Assembly (NCBI RefSeq): GCF_963924675.1
Contig: NC_089234.1
Span: 29,286,275 to 29,350,274 of the forward strand
DNA length: 64,000 nucleotides
Source: Phocoena phocoena
Taxonomy: Eukaryota; Chordata; Mammalia; Artiodactyla; Phocoenidae
Direction: 5' to 3'
The translations under genes were made by a program, and so were the position numbers. Under the pieces are notes generated by a model, which was not told the DNA's origin, did not search any database, and worked only from the letters and a program-made list of their open reading frames with translations. Positions 10,560-23,135 of the stretch are shown in pieces. How positions within the stretch are numbered: the first letter of the stretch is position 1; every line of letters begins with the position of its first letter.

Positions 10560-13490
10560 ATGTAAAGAGCTTGGAAGTTGTTACTCTCATTCATTCAACT
10601 AGAAAAAGCTGAACAATTTGATAATGAATGAATTTTCTTAGACCCGTCAGAGAATTAAGATTGCAGGGCAAACCATCACCAAGAAACCTGGAAAGACAGG
10701 TGAACCCAGAGAGTCACCACCAAAATTTGCATACCTGGAACAGAAAATATTGAAGCCATAAACTGATAGGAACATTTAAGTGGTAATTTTGATGAATTAC
10801 TAGAGACTTAGTGTGGACTAGCTTGAGAGGGAGAAACTCCTGGAGGCTGTAGTCTTAGGCCCTCCCTACACACACTTTTGTAGAATCCAAGAAAAATCCC
10901 CTAGCAGCCCTTGCAGGGAGAGGCTTAGAGTAATCATTGTAAAATATAACCTAAGCATTCTCTATAACAAAGGCCAACTCTCCAAGGGAAAAGACATAAC
11001 CAGAGCCTCATCCCATCTGGGGAAAGGCATTCCTCCCACTCTAACCCCCTCCAGACTTCCTATCTCACCTAGGGGGGTAAAAGCTATAGCATTGGGAAAA
11101 AATTGTGAAGCTTATAACCCAGAGGTATAGGCCGACTAAAAGACTGAAATTCAATCATAAAGTTATGGAACACTTCTCTTCCTCTATAACCAATGACTAC
11201 ACCTACAGGGTTCTAATATAATAACAGTGAATTACAGCTGAAAGAGATGCAAGACACAGACCCTCTCTCTGAGGAAGAGTAACTAAGGAAGCCTAACGTT
11301 AAGAGAGGAAACATAAAGACATTAGAAAAATTTGAAGTCTCTGGTACTTAAAGCTTTAGCAAACATGAAACATACCCCAACTTCTAGCCCAAATGTTCAC
11401 ACTAGTGGTATATTTATCTCAGTTTCATTACCTGATTCAGCATATTGGTTTTCAAGAAAAAATTGCAAAGTTTACTGAAAGGCAAGGAAAAAAACACAGT
11501 CTGAAAAAAACAAAGCAATCATAAAAGCTAGATTCAGATATGACACAGATGTTGGGATTATTAGACAGGCATTTAAAAATAACTATGATTAATATGTTAA
11601 GGGCTCTAATGTAAAAAGTACACGACATGCAAGAATAGATGGGTAATGTAATCATAGAGATGGTTACTCTACAAAAGAATCAAAAGGAAATACTAGAAAT
11701 GAAAAATACTATAACAGAAATGAAGAATGCCTTTGGTGCACTCAGCAGTAGACTAGACACATCTAAGGAATCAGTGAGCTTGAGGATTAGGTCAATACAA
11801 ATTTCCCAAATGGAAATGAAGAATGAAAAAAACAGAGTGTGCAAGAACTGTAAGACAGTTTCAAAGTGTATAACGTACACATATTGGAATACCTGAAGGA
11901 GAAGAAAGAGGGAATAGAACAGAAGAGTAATGAAATAATAATGGCATGAACTAATTCAAGTATTGAAGTAATATTGGCTAAAAAGCATTCCAAGGGGCTT
12001 CCCTGGTGGCGCAGTGGTTGAGAGTCCACCTGCCGATGCAGGGGACGCGGGTTCGTGCCCCAGTCCGGGAAGATCCCACATGCTGCAGAGCGGCTGGACC
12101 CGTGAGCCATGGCCACTGAGCCTGTGCATCCGGAGCCTGTGCTCTGCAATGGGAGAGGCCACAACAGTGAGAGGCCCGCATACCGCAAAAAAAAAAAAAA
12201 GCATTCCAAGACTAATGATATACACAAAAACCACTGGTCCAGGAATCTCAGAGAATACCAAGCAGGATAAATACTAAGAAAACTACACCTAGGAATACTA
12301 TCTTATTCAAACTACAGAAAATCAAAGAGAAAGAGAAAACCTTGAAAGAAGCCAGGGGAAAACAGCATTGTTTATAGGGGACAAGGATATGAAGTACAGT
12401 GATATGAAGCAATATAAACAAAGATAAGAAACCATGCAAGCATGAAGAGAATTGAGTGGAATAAAGTTGAAAGAAAAAAACTCACCGAAGTAGAGTTTTA
12501 TATACAGCAAAATTATCCTTGAAACGTGAAGGGGAAATAAAGACTTTCTCAGACAAAAACTGAGGGAATTCATCACCAGCAGACTTGCTCTGCGATAAAG
12601 ATTGAAAGAAGTGTTTTAGAGAGAAGGAACAGGATATAGACCAGAAATTCAAATATGCATAAAGAAAGGAAGAGTGTCAGGGAAGGAATAAATGAAGGTA
12701 AAACAATATTTTTCTTATTTTTAATTGATCTAAAAGACAGCTGTTTGTTTAAAATAATAATAACAACAATGTATTGGGTGATCATAGCATATGGATAAAG
12801 GAAATGAATGACAGCAATATCGTAAGAGATGTGAGTGAGGAATTGAGAATAATATTTTATAATGTACTGCATGTGAAGGGGTATAATGTTAGAGTAGTTT
12901 AAAACATATATTGGAAACTCTAGGACAACTACTTAAAATTTTTTAGAAAGACGTTTAATTGCTTGCTAAGAAAGGAGATAAAATGTAATTATGTACAATG
13001 TTTAGTTAAAACCAGAGAAACAGAAAAAAAGGAGACAAAAGAGAAAAGAACAGATGCATGAAATAGAAAATACTTACACAGCAAATATTATTCCCAACTA
13101 TATCCATCATCACTTTAAATGTGAGTGGTTTAAATATACCAATTAAAAGACAGAGACTGGCAGAGAGGATACAAAAACAAAACCCAACTATATGTTGTCT
13201 ACAAGAAACCCAATTCAAATATAAAGACTCAGATAGGTTAAAAGCAAAGAGATGGAGAAAGATATACCATGCTAACATGAATCAAAAGAAAGCTTGAACA
13301 ACTATATTACTTTCAGTCAAAGCCAAATTTAGAACAAGGAAAATTATTAGGAATAAGGAGGGGCAATACATAATAATAAAGGGGTCAATTCTCCAAGTTA
13401 TAACAATTCTAAATGTGTATGTACCTAATATCAGAGCAACAAAATACATGAGGCAAAAACTGACAGAGTACTGTTAGCTATCCTTGATTT
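10560..13490 (+). mobile_element. old L1M-type LINE, 5' UTR to endonuclease, interrupted by a SINE
   Basis: The region 10600-11650 resembles an L1M 5' UTR. 11640-12700 corresponds to the ORF1 portion and includes the characteristic 'cagcaaaattatccttgaaa ... agactttctcagacaaaaac ... catcaccagcagacttgctc'. 13090-13480 encodes diverged endonuclease start sequence: LPNYIHHHFKCEWFK-like in one frame, with 'acagagactggcagag', 'gttgtctacaagaaaccca' and 'tccaagttataacaattcta' matching the ORF2 N-terminal pattern. It is truncated at the 3' side near 13490. A young SINE splits it at 11995-12196. Confidence 0.7.
11995..12196 (+). mobile_element. CHR-type tRNA-derived SINE with 14-bp target-site duplication
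   Basis: The head 'gggcttccctggtggcgcag' carries the pol III A box (TGGCGCAGTGG) and the B box near 12050 (GGTTCGTGCCC). A GC-rich tRNA-unrelated part and an A-tail follow. The flanking duplication aaaagcattccaag is at 11981-11994 and 12197-12210, perfect. The element is nearly complete and young, inserted in old L1M sequence. The subtype is typical of cetaceans. Confidence 0.93.
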
Positions 13491-13509
13491 AGGCCAACCA
13501 ACTACCTTG

Positions 13510-13660
13510 ATAGATAAGATGATAAAAGAGGTTAAGTGACTTGCTTATGGTCACAAGACTAGTGATTGGCAGAACAGGGGACTCCTAGTTCCTTGTCCAG
13601 ATCACTAGCTAATAAGTGAAAATTTTGTTTGAGGAGCTATTATCTTCACTTAGTTAATAC
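13510..13660 (-). mobile_element. MIR SINE relic
   Basis: The antisense MIR core is visible as 'gataaaagaggttaagtgac', 'ttgcttatggtcacaagact' and 'agtgattggcagaac'. Ends are approximate. Confidence 0.65.
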
Positions 13661-13945
13661 AAATGTAGACAGGATTAAGAACCACTGGGATAAGGGTTAG
13701 AGTCCAGGTGACACATTAGCCCAAGACAACATTCAGTTAAGCCTGGGCTTTGTGTGGAGAAGGCTGATCAAGTAAAGGCCTCCAAAGACCAATTGTGTAG
13801 GTAAACATTGCAGTTTTGTCAAGAATGTTTGCACAAGATAGGGAAAAAATCAGAGGTTGAAGCTTGGTTTGCTGGTCCAAGTGATAGATCATTCAGGAAG
13901 TTAGGAGTAGGGACTAGATAGCAGGTGACTGGGGAAGGATGGGGC

Positions 13946-13959
13946 GGGGGGGGGGGGGG
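13946..13959 (+). repeat. 14-base G homopolymer in a G-rich tract
   Basis: The G run is preceded by two further GGGG blocks (13931-13934 and 13941-13944), giving a segment able to form a G-quadruplex on the + strand, which is the sense strand of the HPSE2 pre-mRNA. Confidence 0.9.
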
Positions 13960-14253
13960 TGTTGCTAAAAACTGCTCTGTTGTGGTTCATTGATAGAGGT
14001 GGAATTGGACAGGTGATGGTTAGAGTTAAAGGAGCAGGAGAGGTGGGTTTAGGAACTAATGATAGGAAGAAGCAGGTGTCTAGAAGTGTGTATGTGGGGC
14101 TAGTTGAGTGGTGAGGCTTGGTAGGCTGTGCAGAGATAAAGAACAGAGAAGGAGGGTGAGTTGAGTTTTGGGGAAAACCGAAAGATCCCTGACAGGGAGA
14201 TCCAGCTCTTGCTCATTCTTTCCCCCTATTTTCCTGTTTTTATTTTCTTTATA

Positions 14254-14587
14254 CAGTTGGCTCTCCATATCCATTGGTTCTATATCTGTGGATTCAACCC
14301 ACTGTAGATTGAAACTATTTGAAAAAAAATTCCAGGAAGTTTCAAAAAGCAAAACTTGAATTGTCATTGACTGGCAACTATTTACACAGCATTTACATTG
14401 TATTAGGTATTATAAGTAATCTAGAGATGATTTAAAGTATAAGGGAGAATGTACGTGGTTATGTGTAAATACTGCACCCTTTTATATAAGGGACTTGGGC
14501 ATCCACAGATTTTGGTACCCCTCAGGGGCAGGGGGTAAGGAGGAGGGTTCTGGAACCAGTCCCCGCCCAGATACCAAGGGATGACTG
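14254..14587. mobile_element. MER2/Tigger-type DNA transposon, 334 bp, TA target site
   Basis: The ends are inverted repeats (cagttggctctccatatcc ... ggatgactg) and TA dinucleotides flank both sides (14252-14253, 14588-14589). The interior 'ctgtggattcaacccactgt' and 'aatctagagatgatttaaag' is shared with the copy at 32023-32343. The length fits a MER2-like non-autonomous pogo-type element. Confidence 0.8.
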
Positions 14588-14589
14588 TA

Positions 14590-15267
14590 TACTTCCTTCT
14601 ACTCTAATTGTCCAAATATGTAAACAGAATATATTAAATGGAAATTTACCGTTTTCATTCTTAATTTAGAAAGCCAACTATCATTTAGTCTCTCAAGAAA
14701 AAAAAGAAACAGAACTTATTTGCTTTTTATTTCTGTCTTGTTTCACTCATGATTGATTAACTCTTTAAAATGTAAATAATTCTTTAAAAGGGGGCTGTTC
14801 TTCTAAAAATCTTTGCAATGATAGCAGTCAGTTTGCTTATTCTTCGTGTTCAAACACATGTTCTTAACCACAGGGAAGACAACATGCTGATGTTTTCCCT
14901 GATTCTCAGGCCCTTTTGAGGTCAATATTCAAACTGAATTTGTAGGAGATTCCAGGGGAAAAAATAGGATATTTTAGGGTACCATGAAAATTTCAATTCT
15001 TTGAAATTTTTTAAAGGGAAAGATGGTAAGAAAACATTCCTTTGTGGAGAGATATGTGAAATTTTACCTTGAAATTATGACATTAAAATTTCTATTAGCT
15101 AAATAAATCTAATCAAATCCTCTGTCAGTTATAAATAATATAATTATACATTCTGAGCTCTAGTCCAAGGAATTTGAATTTTATTTCATGGTACTGATGT
15201 ATTTATCATATCTACTCAGCTATAAAGTAAGTATATGTTGTGATTAAACATCATACAAATCTCATTT
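14590..15267. other. intronic stretch without recognised feature
   Basis: AT-rich single-copy-looking sequence. I see no coding frame or repeat family. Confidence 0.5.
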
Positions 15268-15420
15268 CAAATACTGGCCGGTGCCATTTTACTAGCAAGG
15301 TATTTAACTTCTCTGAGACTCAGTTTCTCTGTATGTAAAACATGAACACTAATAGAACTCTACCTAGAGTTTAGAGCATAGCTAGCATATAGTATGCATG
15401 CCAGAAGTGTTTACTGGATA
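15268..15420 (+). mobile_element. MIR SINE relic
   Basis: The MIR pattern 'tttaacttctctgagactca', 'gtttctctgtatgtaaaaca' is followed by a diverged tail with 'gcatagctagcatatagta'. Confidence 0.65.
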
Positions 15421-15999
15421 AATAATTATCTCATAATACTATGTGAAGATTATATAATGTATGTGATGCATGATACATACTAAGCATTCAATAGCTGTTA
15501 GTTTTATACTATCATCATCATCCTTATCATTAATTTCTGTATTTGAAGGGGGACATTCTGTTCAAATGGTAGAGGGAATTTTATTCTTTCTAGGAGAGTG
15601 ATATCTAAGCATTTCTCCTAAGCAATCATAACTAGCTGTCTTCTGGTTATAACCTTTAATGTAGTCAGAGATACTTAAAATTGAAAATCTGATACTTAAG
15701 CTCCCTCATTTATTGTGGAAGACTCTTATATCATCCAATTCTATGCACTTGATTTGTCAAAGGGAGCAGATAGCAGTTTTCAAGCACACAGAAACTTAGG
15801 GAAAATTTAATTATGCGTGAGGATTTGTAGAAAAGTCTACTTGAAGATGAAGCAGCCAAACAAAAAAGGAGTCATGATGGAGAAATTATGATAAAAAGAT
15901 TGGTTGTAAATATCAAATGAATTTTCTATATTTAAATATTAAGATTAAAAATTACAATTCAAATTGTTGAAATTACAGTTAAAGATAAACATAAAAACT

Positions 16000-18110
16000 T
16001 TCACTTCAAGAATGATGGAGTATACATACTTTTCCTTATTCCTCTGATTAAGTACAACTAAAAGCCCTAGCCATTATTTATAAAACAAACATGAAAAAAT
16101 TCTGAAAGGTGCAGAGAATAAGGTAGATTGGGAACCAGGGAACAAACAGTACAGTGGAGAGCTTCCTGGTTTGGGTTTTTTTTGCCTCATATTTCCCAGA
16201 GTTCGTTCTAGAAAAGCTGGCAACCCAGAAGCACCAACGGATACAAACAAAAAATGTCCCAACAAAAGCCAGTTCTCTATAGCCGGAGGACCAGAAAAGG
16301 AACAACCTAGCAAAACAGAAAACTTTTATACAATAACCATTCTATTCCAGTCACGCAACCACTGGAAAAAAAACTGTGGTACCATCCCCACCCCTACCCC
16401 TGCCAGCAAAAGCCAAGCAGGGAGCTGAGACTGTCCCCCTGGCCAGGCTATAATAAGGTATCTCAGTGCCCCCATTGGTGAAGACCTAGTGAGGAGTGCC
16501 GGGACTTTCATTCCTGCTAGGTTATAACAAAGACCCCCTCCACCATCCCCACTCATTGTTAGTGGAGACCGAATGGAGAGCTGGGATTCCCACCCCCAGC
16601 TGTTAGAAATGAAGTGCCTCTTCCCCTCCCCCCTGGGATGCTGTCAGAGGATACCTAGTGGAGACTCAGGACTTTTACCACCACCCAGAAGTAATGAGGT
16701 TACTCCCCACCCACGTGAGTGGAGGCCACATGGGGAGAAGTAACAAGGTACTCCTACCCTTGAAGTCAGGTTAGTATATCAATGGAGGCCTAGTGGGGAG
16801 CTGAAACTCCTACACCCATACAGCAGTAAGGAGGTTCCCTAATCCATGAGTGTCAACGGAGGCCAAGTAAACCAGACCTGTCAAACCAGGCAGTAACAAG
16901 GCAGTATTCCTTCCTTACCCTGCCAGAGTGGTGTCATAGGAGGCCAACCAAAACAAGATTTAAGATCCAGAGTCATATAATGCAATACCCCAAATAACCA
17001 GATGTCATGTGAAAATCACTTGTCATACCAAGAACCAGAGAAATATCAACTTCAATGAGAAAAGGTAATCAATAGATGCCAACATTGAGATAACAGAGAT
17101 GCTTAAATTATGAGGATGTTAAAGCAGCTGTCACAAAAATATTTCAGTGAGCAATTACAAATACTCTTGAAACAAATGAAAAAAATAGAAAGATAGCAAA
17201 GAAATAGGAAGTCTCAACAAAGAAATAAATGATATAAAGAACCAAATTGAAATTTTAGAATTGAAAGTACAAAAAGCGAAATAAAAAATTCAGTGGATAG
17301 GCTCAACAGCAGAATGGAGGAGACAGATTTAAAAAAGTCAGTGAACTTGAAGATACAATAACAGAAATTACACAATCTTAACAACAGAGAAAAACAAAGA
17401 CTGTATTTAAAAAAAAAAAAAAAAAAAAAGAATGATCCTCAGGGATCTGCAGGACCAAAACAAAAGATCTAACATTTATGTTGTTTGAGCCCCAGATGAA
17501 AGCAGGTGAGACTAAAAAATTACCTAAAGAAATAATGGCTGAAAACTTCCCTTATTTGGCAAAAGACATAAACCTATAAATTCAACAAACTGAGTAAACC
17601 CCAAACAGATAAACTCAAAGAAATCCATACCAAGATTCACCATACTCAAACTGCTGAAAGCTCTGTAATATCTTGAAACCAGTAAGAGAAATAGCAGCTT
17701 AATTATAGGTAAAAAGCAATTCAAATGACAGCAGATTTTTTTCATCAGAAATCACGGAGGCCAGAAGAAAGTGGCACAACAATGTTTTAAGGACTGAAGG
17801 AAAGAATTGTCTACCTAGTATTCTATATCCAGCAAAAATATATTTGGGAATGAAAGGAGAATCAAGACATTTTCAGATGATGGAAAACTAAGAATTTGTT
17901 GACAAAGACCTACCTAAAAGAATGGGTAAAGTAAGTTTTCTAAAAAGAAAGGAAATGATAAAAGATGGAAACTTGGAACATCATTTAGGAGAAAAAACAA
18001 ACAAAAAGGCAAAAGGCAGAAAAAGGCAATAGACTTTCTTTCTCCTCTTGAGTTTTCTAAATTATGATTGATGGTTGAAGCAAAATTATCACACTGGCTG
18101 ATGTGGCTGT
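16000..18110 (+). mobile_element. old L1M-type LINE, 5' UTR and ORF1 region
   Basis: 16000-16370 resembles an L1M 5' end. 16370-16960 is a degenerate tandem array, listed separately. 16970-18110 carries the ORF1-flanking text ('gatctgcaggaccaaaacaa', 'cataaacctataaattcaa', 'tcaccatactcaaactgctg', 'ctatatccagcaaaaatata', 'cattttcagatgatggaaaa'). An A-tract of about 22 bases lies at 17408-17429. No intact frame. Confidence 0.7.
16370..16960 (+). repeat. degenerate tandem array within the L1M 5' UTR
   Basis: Seven or so diverged units of about 70-80 bp each contain a 'ggaggcctagtggggagctg'-like block, then 'cacccccagcagtaacgagg'-like text. Clear block examples start near 16471, 16562, 16657, 16713 and 16784. 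Such arrays occur in the 5' UTR of some L1M subfamilies. Confidence 0.65.
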
Positions 18111-18255
18111 CAATGTTGTAGAAAAATAGGAGTAATACCCTTATCTTTCACAGAGGCAGTTGATATATACCGTCTAAAGTTGAACATAGTTAAAGCAAAA
18201 GCATTATGACTCCATCTTTTAAAATTTTTTATAAAAAAACATTTTAAGGAACTAG

Positions 18256-18273
18256 TATCTGATATATCAGATA
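18256..18273. repeat. 18-bp perfect palindrome with paired GATA motifs
   Basis: The sequence tatctgatatatcagata equals its own reverse complement and contains TATC/GATA on both arms. A second short palindrome, tgatatca, follows at about 18292-18299. Confidence 0.85.
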
Positions 18274-18305
18274 ACGTTGCTCTAAAATTATTGATATCAG
18301 ACTTT

Positions 18306-18366
18306 ATTATGCATATATGTATGTATACATGTGTATGTATGTATATAGAGATATATGTATACAGAC
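18306..18366. repeat. AT/GT-rich degenerate microsatellite (TATG/TGTA type)
   Basis: Repeated atgtatgtatacatgtgtat-like units, imperfect. A similar patch (acacgtatatacacacacat...) lies at about 18775-18822. Confidence 0.8.
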
Positions 18367-19072
18367 ATACAGAGCTGAATGGCATGATTTTCTCTGAATG
18401 TTGATAAAGGTGGTGCATTGAGATTTGGTTTAATTACTAAATTCTTTGTACTATTTGTTATCATGTTTAAGTTTTAAAATGAGTATGTATTTTTGTAACA
18501 GAATTATTTTTATTGTATTTTTAAATTATGAATCAAAAGAATATAGCAATTAAAAATAATCTGTTTAAAGGAAAACTGTAAAATATTAATGATACTCAAA
18601 TTAAATTACAGAAAAATGCAAATACTGAAATTTAAAATATCCTACCAGAAATGGTTTCTTTGGGAGCTCAATTCACGTACCACACAACACAAGAAGCAAC
18701 GTTATATTTACCCTGATCTTGAAATCTAACTAGTAGATGGATCTCTCCATCTCAGTCTCTATCTGTCTCTCTTAACACGTATATACACACACATGCATGT
18801 GTGTACGTACACATATATTCATGATATTGATAAATAGTTCCTTTTAATGCTTTATATGGTGAGAGCTAGCCTTTCTTTTAAAACAAAGACATGGCAATTG
18901 TTGTGAAAAGAATTATTTTGATGTAAGGTTTTTCTCCAGGTGAAATATTCTACACAGTGAGTATACTTCAAGGAGGTGTAGCTCTATGACATTGAGTTTG
19001 CTGGGAATAAAAGTTAGATGCAGGAACAAAAATATACAGAGTATTGGTGAATGTAGCTAGAGGAGCAGTTTG

Positions 19073-19074
<2 letters not shown>

Positions 19075-19116
<42 letters not shown>
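19075..19116. repeat. (GT)21 microsatellite
   Basis: An uninterrupted GT run of about 42 bases. Confidence 0.95.
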
Positions 19117-19118
<2 letters not shown>

Positions 19119-19669
19119 ACATGCACAGTTATGAGTGCTGGGTGCCTAGAAGTAAGCAACATCATCAGAGGAGAATTGAACCTCTGGTTTTCCTGCTTGT
19201 CTGATACATGCTAGTTGTACATATGATTTCATTGACAATGATGATGCCTAAATGAATCTACCTCAAACTATGGCTGTCCCTCAGAGTTAATACTCAAATT
19301 TTCACCAGAGGCCTAGTGGAGAATACTGGATGTAGAGTCAAAAGGCCGCCACCCACTGATATGTGACTTCCATTAATTGACCTCCCTTCCAGTATTCTAG
19401 ATTTCATGTCCTCTCTGGTCATTAATAATCACCTTAGTCATTGTTTTCACCCTGGACTCAGTTTGCCTAGATATAGAAGAATATGATCTCTCCCCTCCTC
19501 AGCTGTCCTTGCATGATATTAGAATTCAGCCCATTGTTGAGAGTTACCCAGTCAATTCAAACTAGAATTAATTAGAGTTCTCTGGGTTAATCTTTTTATT
19601 TTCATACTGGGGACCATTTCCTCTCAAAGGACAACATTTTTATTATGCACTGTTTGTCAAACAGATCAG

Positions 19670-20150
19670 TTGGTTGAATGGAGTTTTGTTATAATGAATA
19701 CCTATGCACTAGGAAATCTAACACTAATTGCTTTAATAAATAAACCCCCAAATCTCAGTGGCTTAACAATAGAAGTTTGTTTCTCACTAATGTCACATCC
19801 AATGCTGAGGTACCTGGTGGATGGCCTTTTATGTGATATTCCAGGACCCAGGTTTTTTCTGTCTTGGGCTTCTCTTTGGAGACTCTTCCATTCATCTGGC
19901 AATGGAGAAAAGAGACTATAAGGAAGGACATGACTTCTTAATTTCTGCTCAGAAGTGATACACATCTCCAACTACTTCAGCCTAACGTGACACATTACTT
20001 CTGCTCACAATGCTTTTACCTGTTTAGTCTTATGGGCACCCCTCTTGTGATGGAGGCAGAGGTATAGTAGGTTCTGGCTAGGCAGCTGCTTCTTGACAAC
20101 AGCTCTGCAATGTGGAAGGGGGGCACAAAATTTTGGTGGTCAATAAATTG
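19670..20150 (+). repeat. old dispersed repeat, family not named
   Basis: The text around 19740-19790 (aaacccccaaatctcagtgg, cttaacaatagaagtttg) resembles 'caaattaccccaaaacttag cggcttaaaacagtcat' at 30735-30770. Both continue with a similar order of blocks, ending in a 'gtgatacacatctccaact' versus 'catagggcatcacttcaacc' part. This looks like one ancient repeat family represented twice in the same orientation. I cannot name it confidently. Confidence 0.5.
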
Positions 20151-23130
20151 TCTCCACCCTATCCAGAGGAGCAAGCCCAGGTGAATGCGGGGCTTACCTC
20201 ATGTACCTCTCCCCTCTCAAGGATCACAGCTTGAGTTGGCTGCTCTCCGATTCCTTCAAACAGTTGTTTTATATATTTTGTGTTGGATTTCAGGTTGTCT
20301 ATGACAGAGGGTAATTCTGATCTATTCCATGATGGCTAGAACAGGAAGTACTACTTAACTTGGTTTTAACCTAGCATTTCTTAAACTTATTTGACCATGG
20401 AGCCCCTTTTCTTCATGTAACAATTACTAATAAAATACTTTGAAAAACATTTTTGCAAGGAAAAGAGTAAAGTTATACCACCTCCATTCCTTTACTTATC
20501 TCCCCAGGTTTTTGCTTTTGTTGTTGTTTTGCTTTTGTTTTTATTTGTTGTCATTGTTTTGTTTTCTTGAGAAATTTCAGTTTAGCTCAATATTGTTTAA
20601 GTGGTCGAGATAGTTGAAGTAGGCAAGACTAAAGGAAGTTGAAAAGCACCTGTACTTGATTACAGGACAAATGAACTAAGCGCAGTAGTCTGCATAGCTC
20701 TCCCACTTGGCAGAACAGAGAGGAAAGTTTTCGGTATCTGTCGCCTAGTACCTACTTGGTCTCTGGTTTCCTAGTTACTGTAGGAGCCACAGTTTATAAT
20801 CTGCAAACAGAGAGTGTTCACGAGACACTATGTGTGAAACAGCTAGCAAATAAGAAGGAACTTAATACATATACGGCTCCTCCCTTCCTCATTCTCCTTT
20901 CTGTGTTCTCCTAGTTAGCAATGCACTAACCTAATTATAGTTAAGTTAGTTGTGCTATTCAGCTACAATGACAATTATATGAAAAGAGGTCAGGGAAAGG
21001 ATGTGGTAACTGTATAAGCTCCCAATTTACAAACCCTGATTTAAAATAAATACTGCACATAGATGGTTAGATTCCAGTGACTTAGACCCTGCCATTCCTA
21101 TTATTGATGACCCACAATTAGATTGACCATGAAGCTAATGACTTAAGCTTCAAGCCCTTCACTTGCATTGGTTCCTAGGAGTGCTGGGAGTTGATGAGAA
21201 TTGCAGAATTTCTAGGTGGTGAGGGGGAAGCCTTGCTGTGTAAACATTTCTGGTAAATTGCCTAAAGAGCTCTGAGAAAAAAGGGACTTGAAAATTTTTT
21301 TCTGGGAATTTGTTGTGATTTATTTTGTCATTCAAAATAAATATTTATTTTTGTACCTAATTTTGTCTTTTGTACTTTTGATTTCCTTTTCTTAAAGAGG
21401 GTCTCACAAATTGTTTACATTTCAGACTTGAAACACACGGATCCACTCCTGCTCACACTCTTGGTGCCATCACGTGCTGCTACCCTGAAAATTCCCAGAG
21501 GTGCCCTGCTCAGAGCCCCCTCTGATAGCTGGAGCTGCAGATGGCTTTCCTATCCCTCTCCTTCCCTGCTCCCCTAGAGCTCTTCTCATCACTGCTAGGA
21601 TCAAGGGCCAGCTGCTCCAGCCCCTGCCAAGACAAAGCGTCTCTCCACATGCACTGTGTTCACTGGGGAGAATGATTAGGGCCTGAAGCTCAGGACCCAA
21701 AGTGTGCAAGGAATTAGGAGAGAGAAAAGTTCAAGAAAATGGGGCCCTTGGGACAGTACTTGAGCCTTAGGGCCACCCTTTTGGCTCACTGTGGGTTAGA
21801 TTATACAGATACTCATGCTTTCATTAAATATATTTTTTGAGTACCCATTATGTGCCTGAGGGATTGCCCACCACCCTGACCTTTACTTGTATAATTTTTC
21901 AGTGATAACATTTTTCCAGGGTACAAACTCTTTGAAATTCCTGAACTGCAACCCTTTAGTCAGCTGGGTGGCTCCTGTATGGATTATATAGGAACTGGTT
22001 GAAGAAAGCCAAAGAAAGCCTATATTTTGTAGGATTTTTTTTTTCTAACAGTATTCATTTCATTCAAGCTCCACCTGCTCAAAGTAGTTCTGAACACAAG
22101 ATGGGAAGACTGATCCATAGCAAAGAAGATGAAGAATAGTGTAGCCTCAGAAAGAAAACCTAAAGGCGTATGTGAGAAGAATGTGCTCAGTAGGAACCCA
22201 GAGTGAGGCCTTTGGAGGAGGGGCAGATACAACTTATAAAGCTTTGGAGAGACTAGAGTCAGCCTCTAGTCTGACTGATTTCAAGGTGTCAGAATACCTT
22301 TTATAGGTCAACAGTTGTTCTAATGATTATCCAAGCTTCTCCTCATCCAGTGGGGAAGGCCCCAGTTTTATGGAATTACCTACCCAGGCAGGAGGTTGGG
22401 TGTAAGAATTCTGAGCAGACTGCCCCTCCTCCCTGAAAGCAGCAGGCTGCAAAATAGGTCCGGAAATTCCTGAGCATTGGGAAGCCAGCACTAATGCAAT
22501 TACCTGAAATAAAAGAAGAGGTCAGATAATAAGGGGCAAAGGTTTTTCCTTTTAAAGTAAAGAGCCCGGTAAACAAAACCAGCTGCCCCTGGACAACAAA
22601 CTCTCCTCATTAAATGTTTTAAGAGGCTAATGGGCATAAGTGGCTTATTAGAGTACAATCCTGAAGACTAAATCTAGGAGCCTAGAGAAAGGGGGGAGGG
22701 GAATCAGGGTTAAAACCTGGCTGGCAGAGAAGAAAGGAGATGAGACCCGACCCCTGGCAGAAGATCCCTAACTGGCCAGAATGGAATTAAAATACGAGTG
22801 AGATGATTTCACCTGGAGTCTCTAATATTTCTGGCAGTATCTCTGCCATACGGGCTTGGGAATCTCAGCTGGGAGAGTTTTAAATTTATACGCTAGTGGA
22901 ATAGGATCTGGAGTAAGTTTTTAAAATAACTAATTATGGGAAATTTTATGTGTATTTACTATGGAAAGTCTGAAAGGGTACAAGGCAAAATGTTAACAGA
23001 GTTTCTCTAGGTGTTGGGTTCATCAATGATTTTTCATTTTCATATTTTAATCTTGTTTATGTGCATTTTCTAATTTGTCTATAATGAGCACTTGTTCCTT
23101 TTATAATCAACAGATAAAGGGCAATATTTT
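20151..23130. other. intronic stretch without recognised gene
   Basis: No coding frame or RNA gene is recognised. About 20375-20460 (cttaaacttatttgaccatg) resembles a diverged DNA transposon. About 21820-21860 looks like a short L2/MIR trace. 22590-22680 and 22780-22830 are non-repetitive AT-rich blocks that could be conserved noncoding sequence. Confidence 0.45.
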
Positions 23131-23135
23131 AAATA

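Noticed and set aside
11995..12070. tRNA gene candidate (A and B boxes)
   Set aside because: The promoter boxes belong to the tRNA-derived head of a SINE. It is followed by SINE body and A-tail, and no mature tRNA fold is kept.
11787..12261. Minus-strand open frames of 100-146 codons
   Set aside because: They run through the young SINE and its flanks. Part of the peptide is the translated reverse SINE, a common artefact.
22830..22850. Possible donor site after 'ctggca' that might end the exon before exon A
   Set aside because: The upstream codons do not read as the expected HPSE2 segment ending VTWQH.
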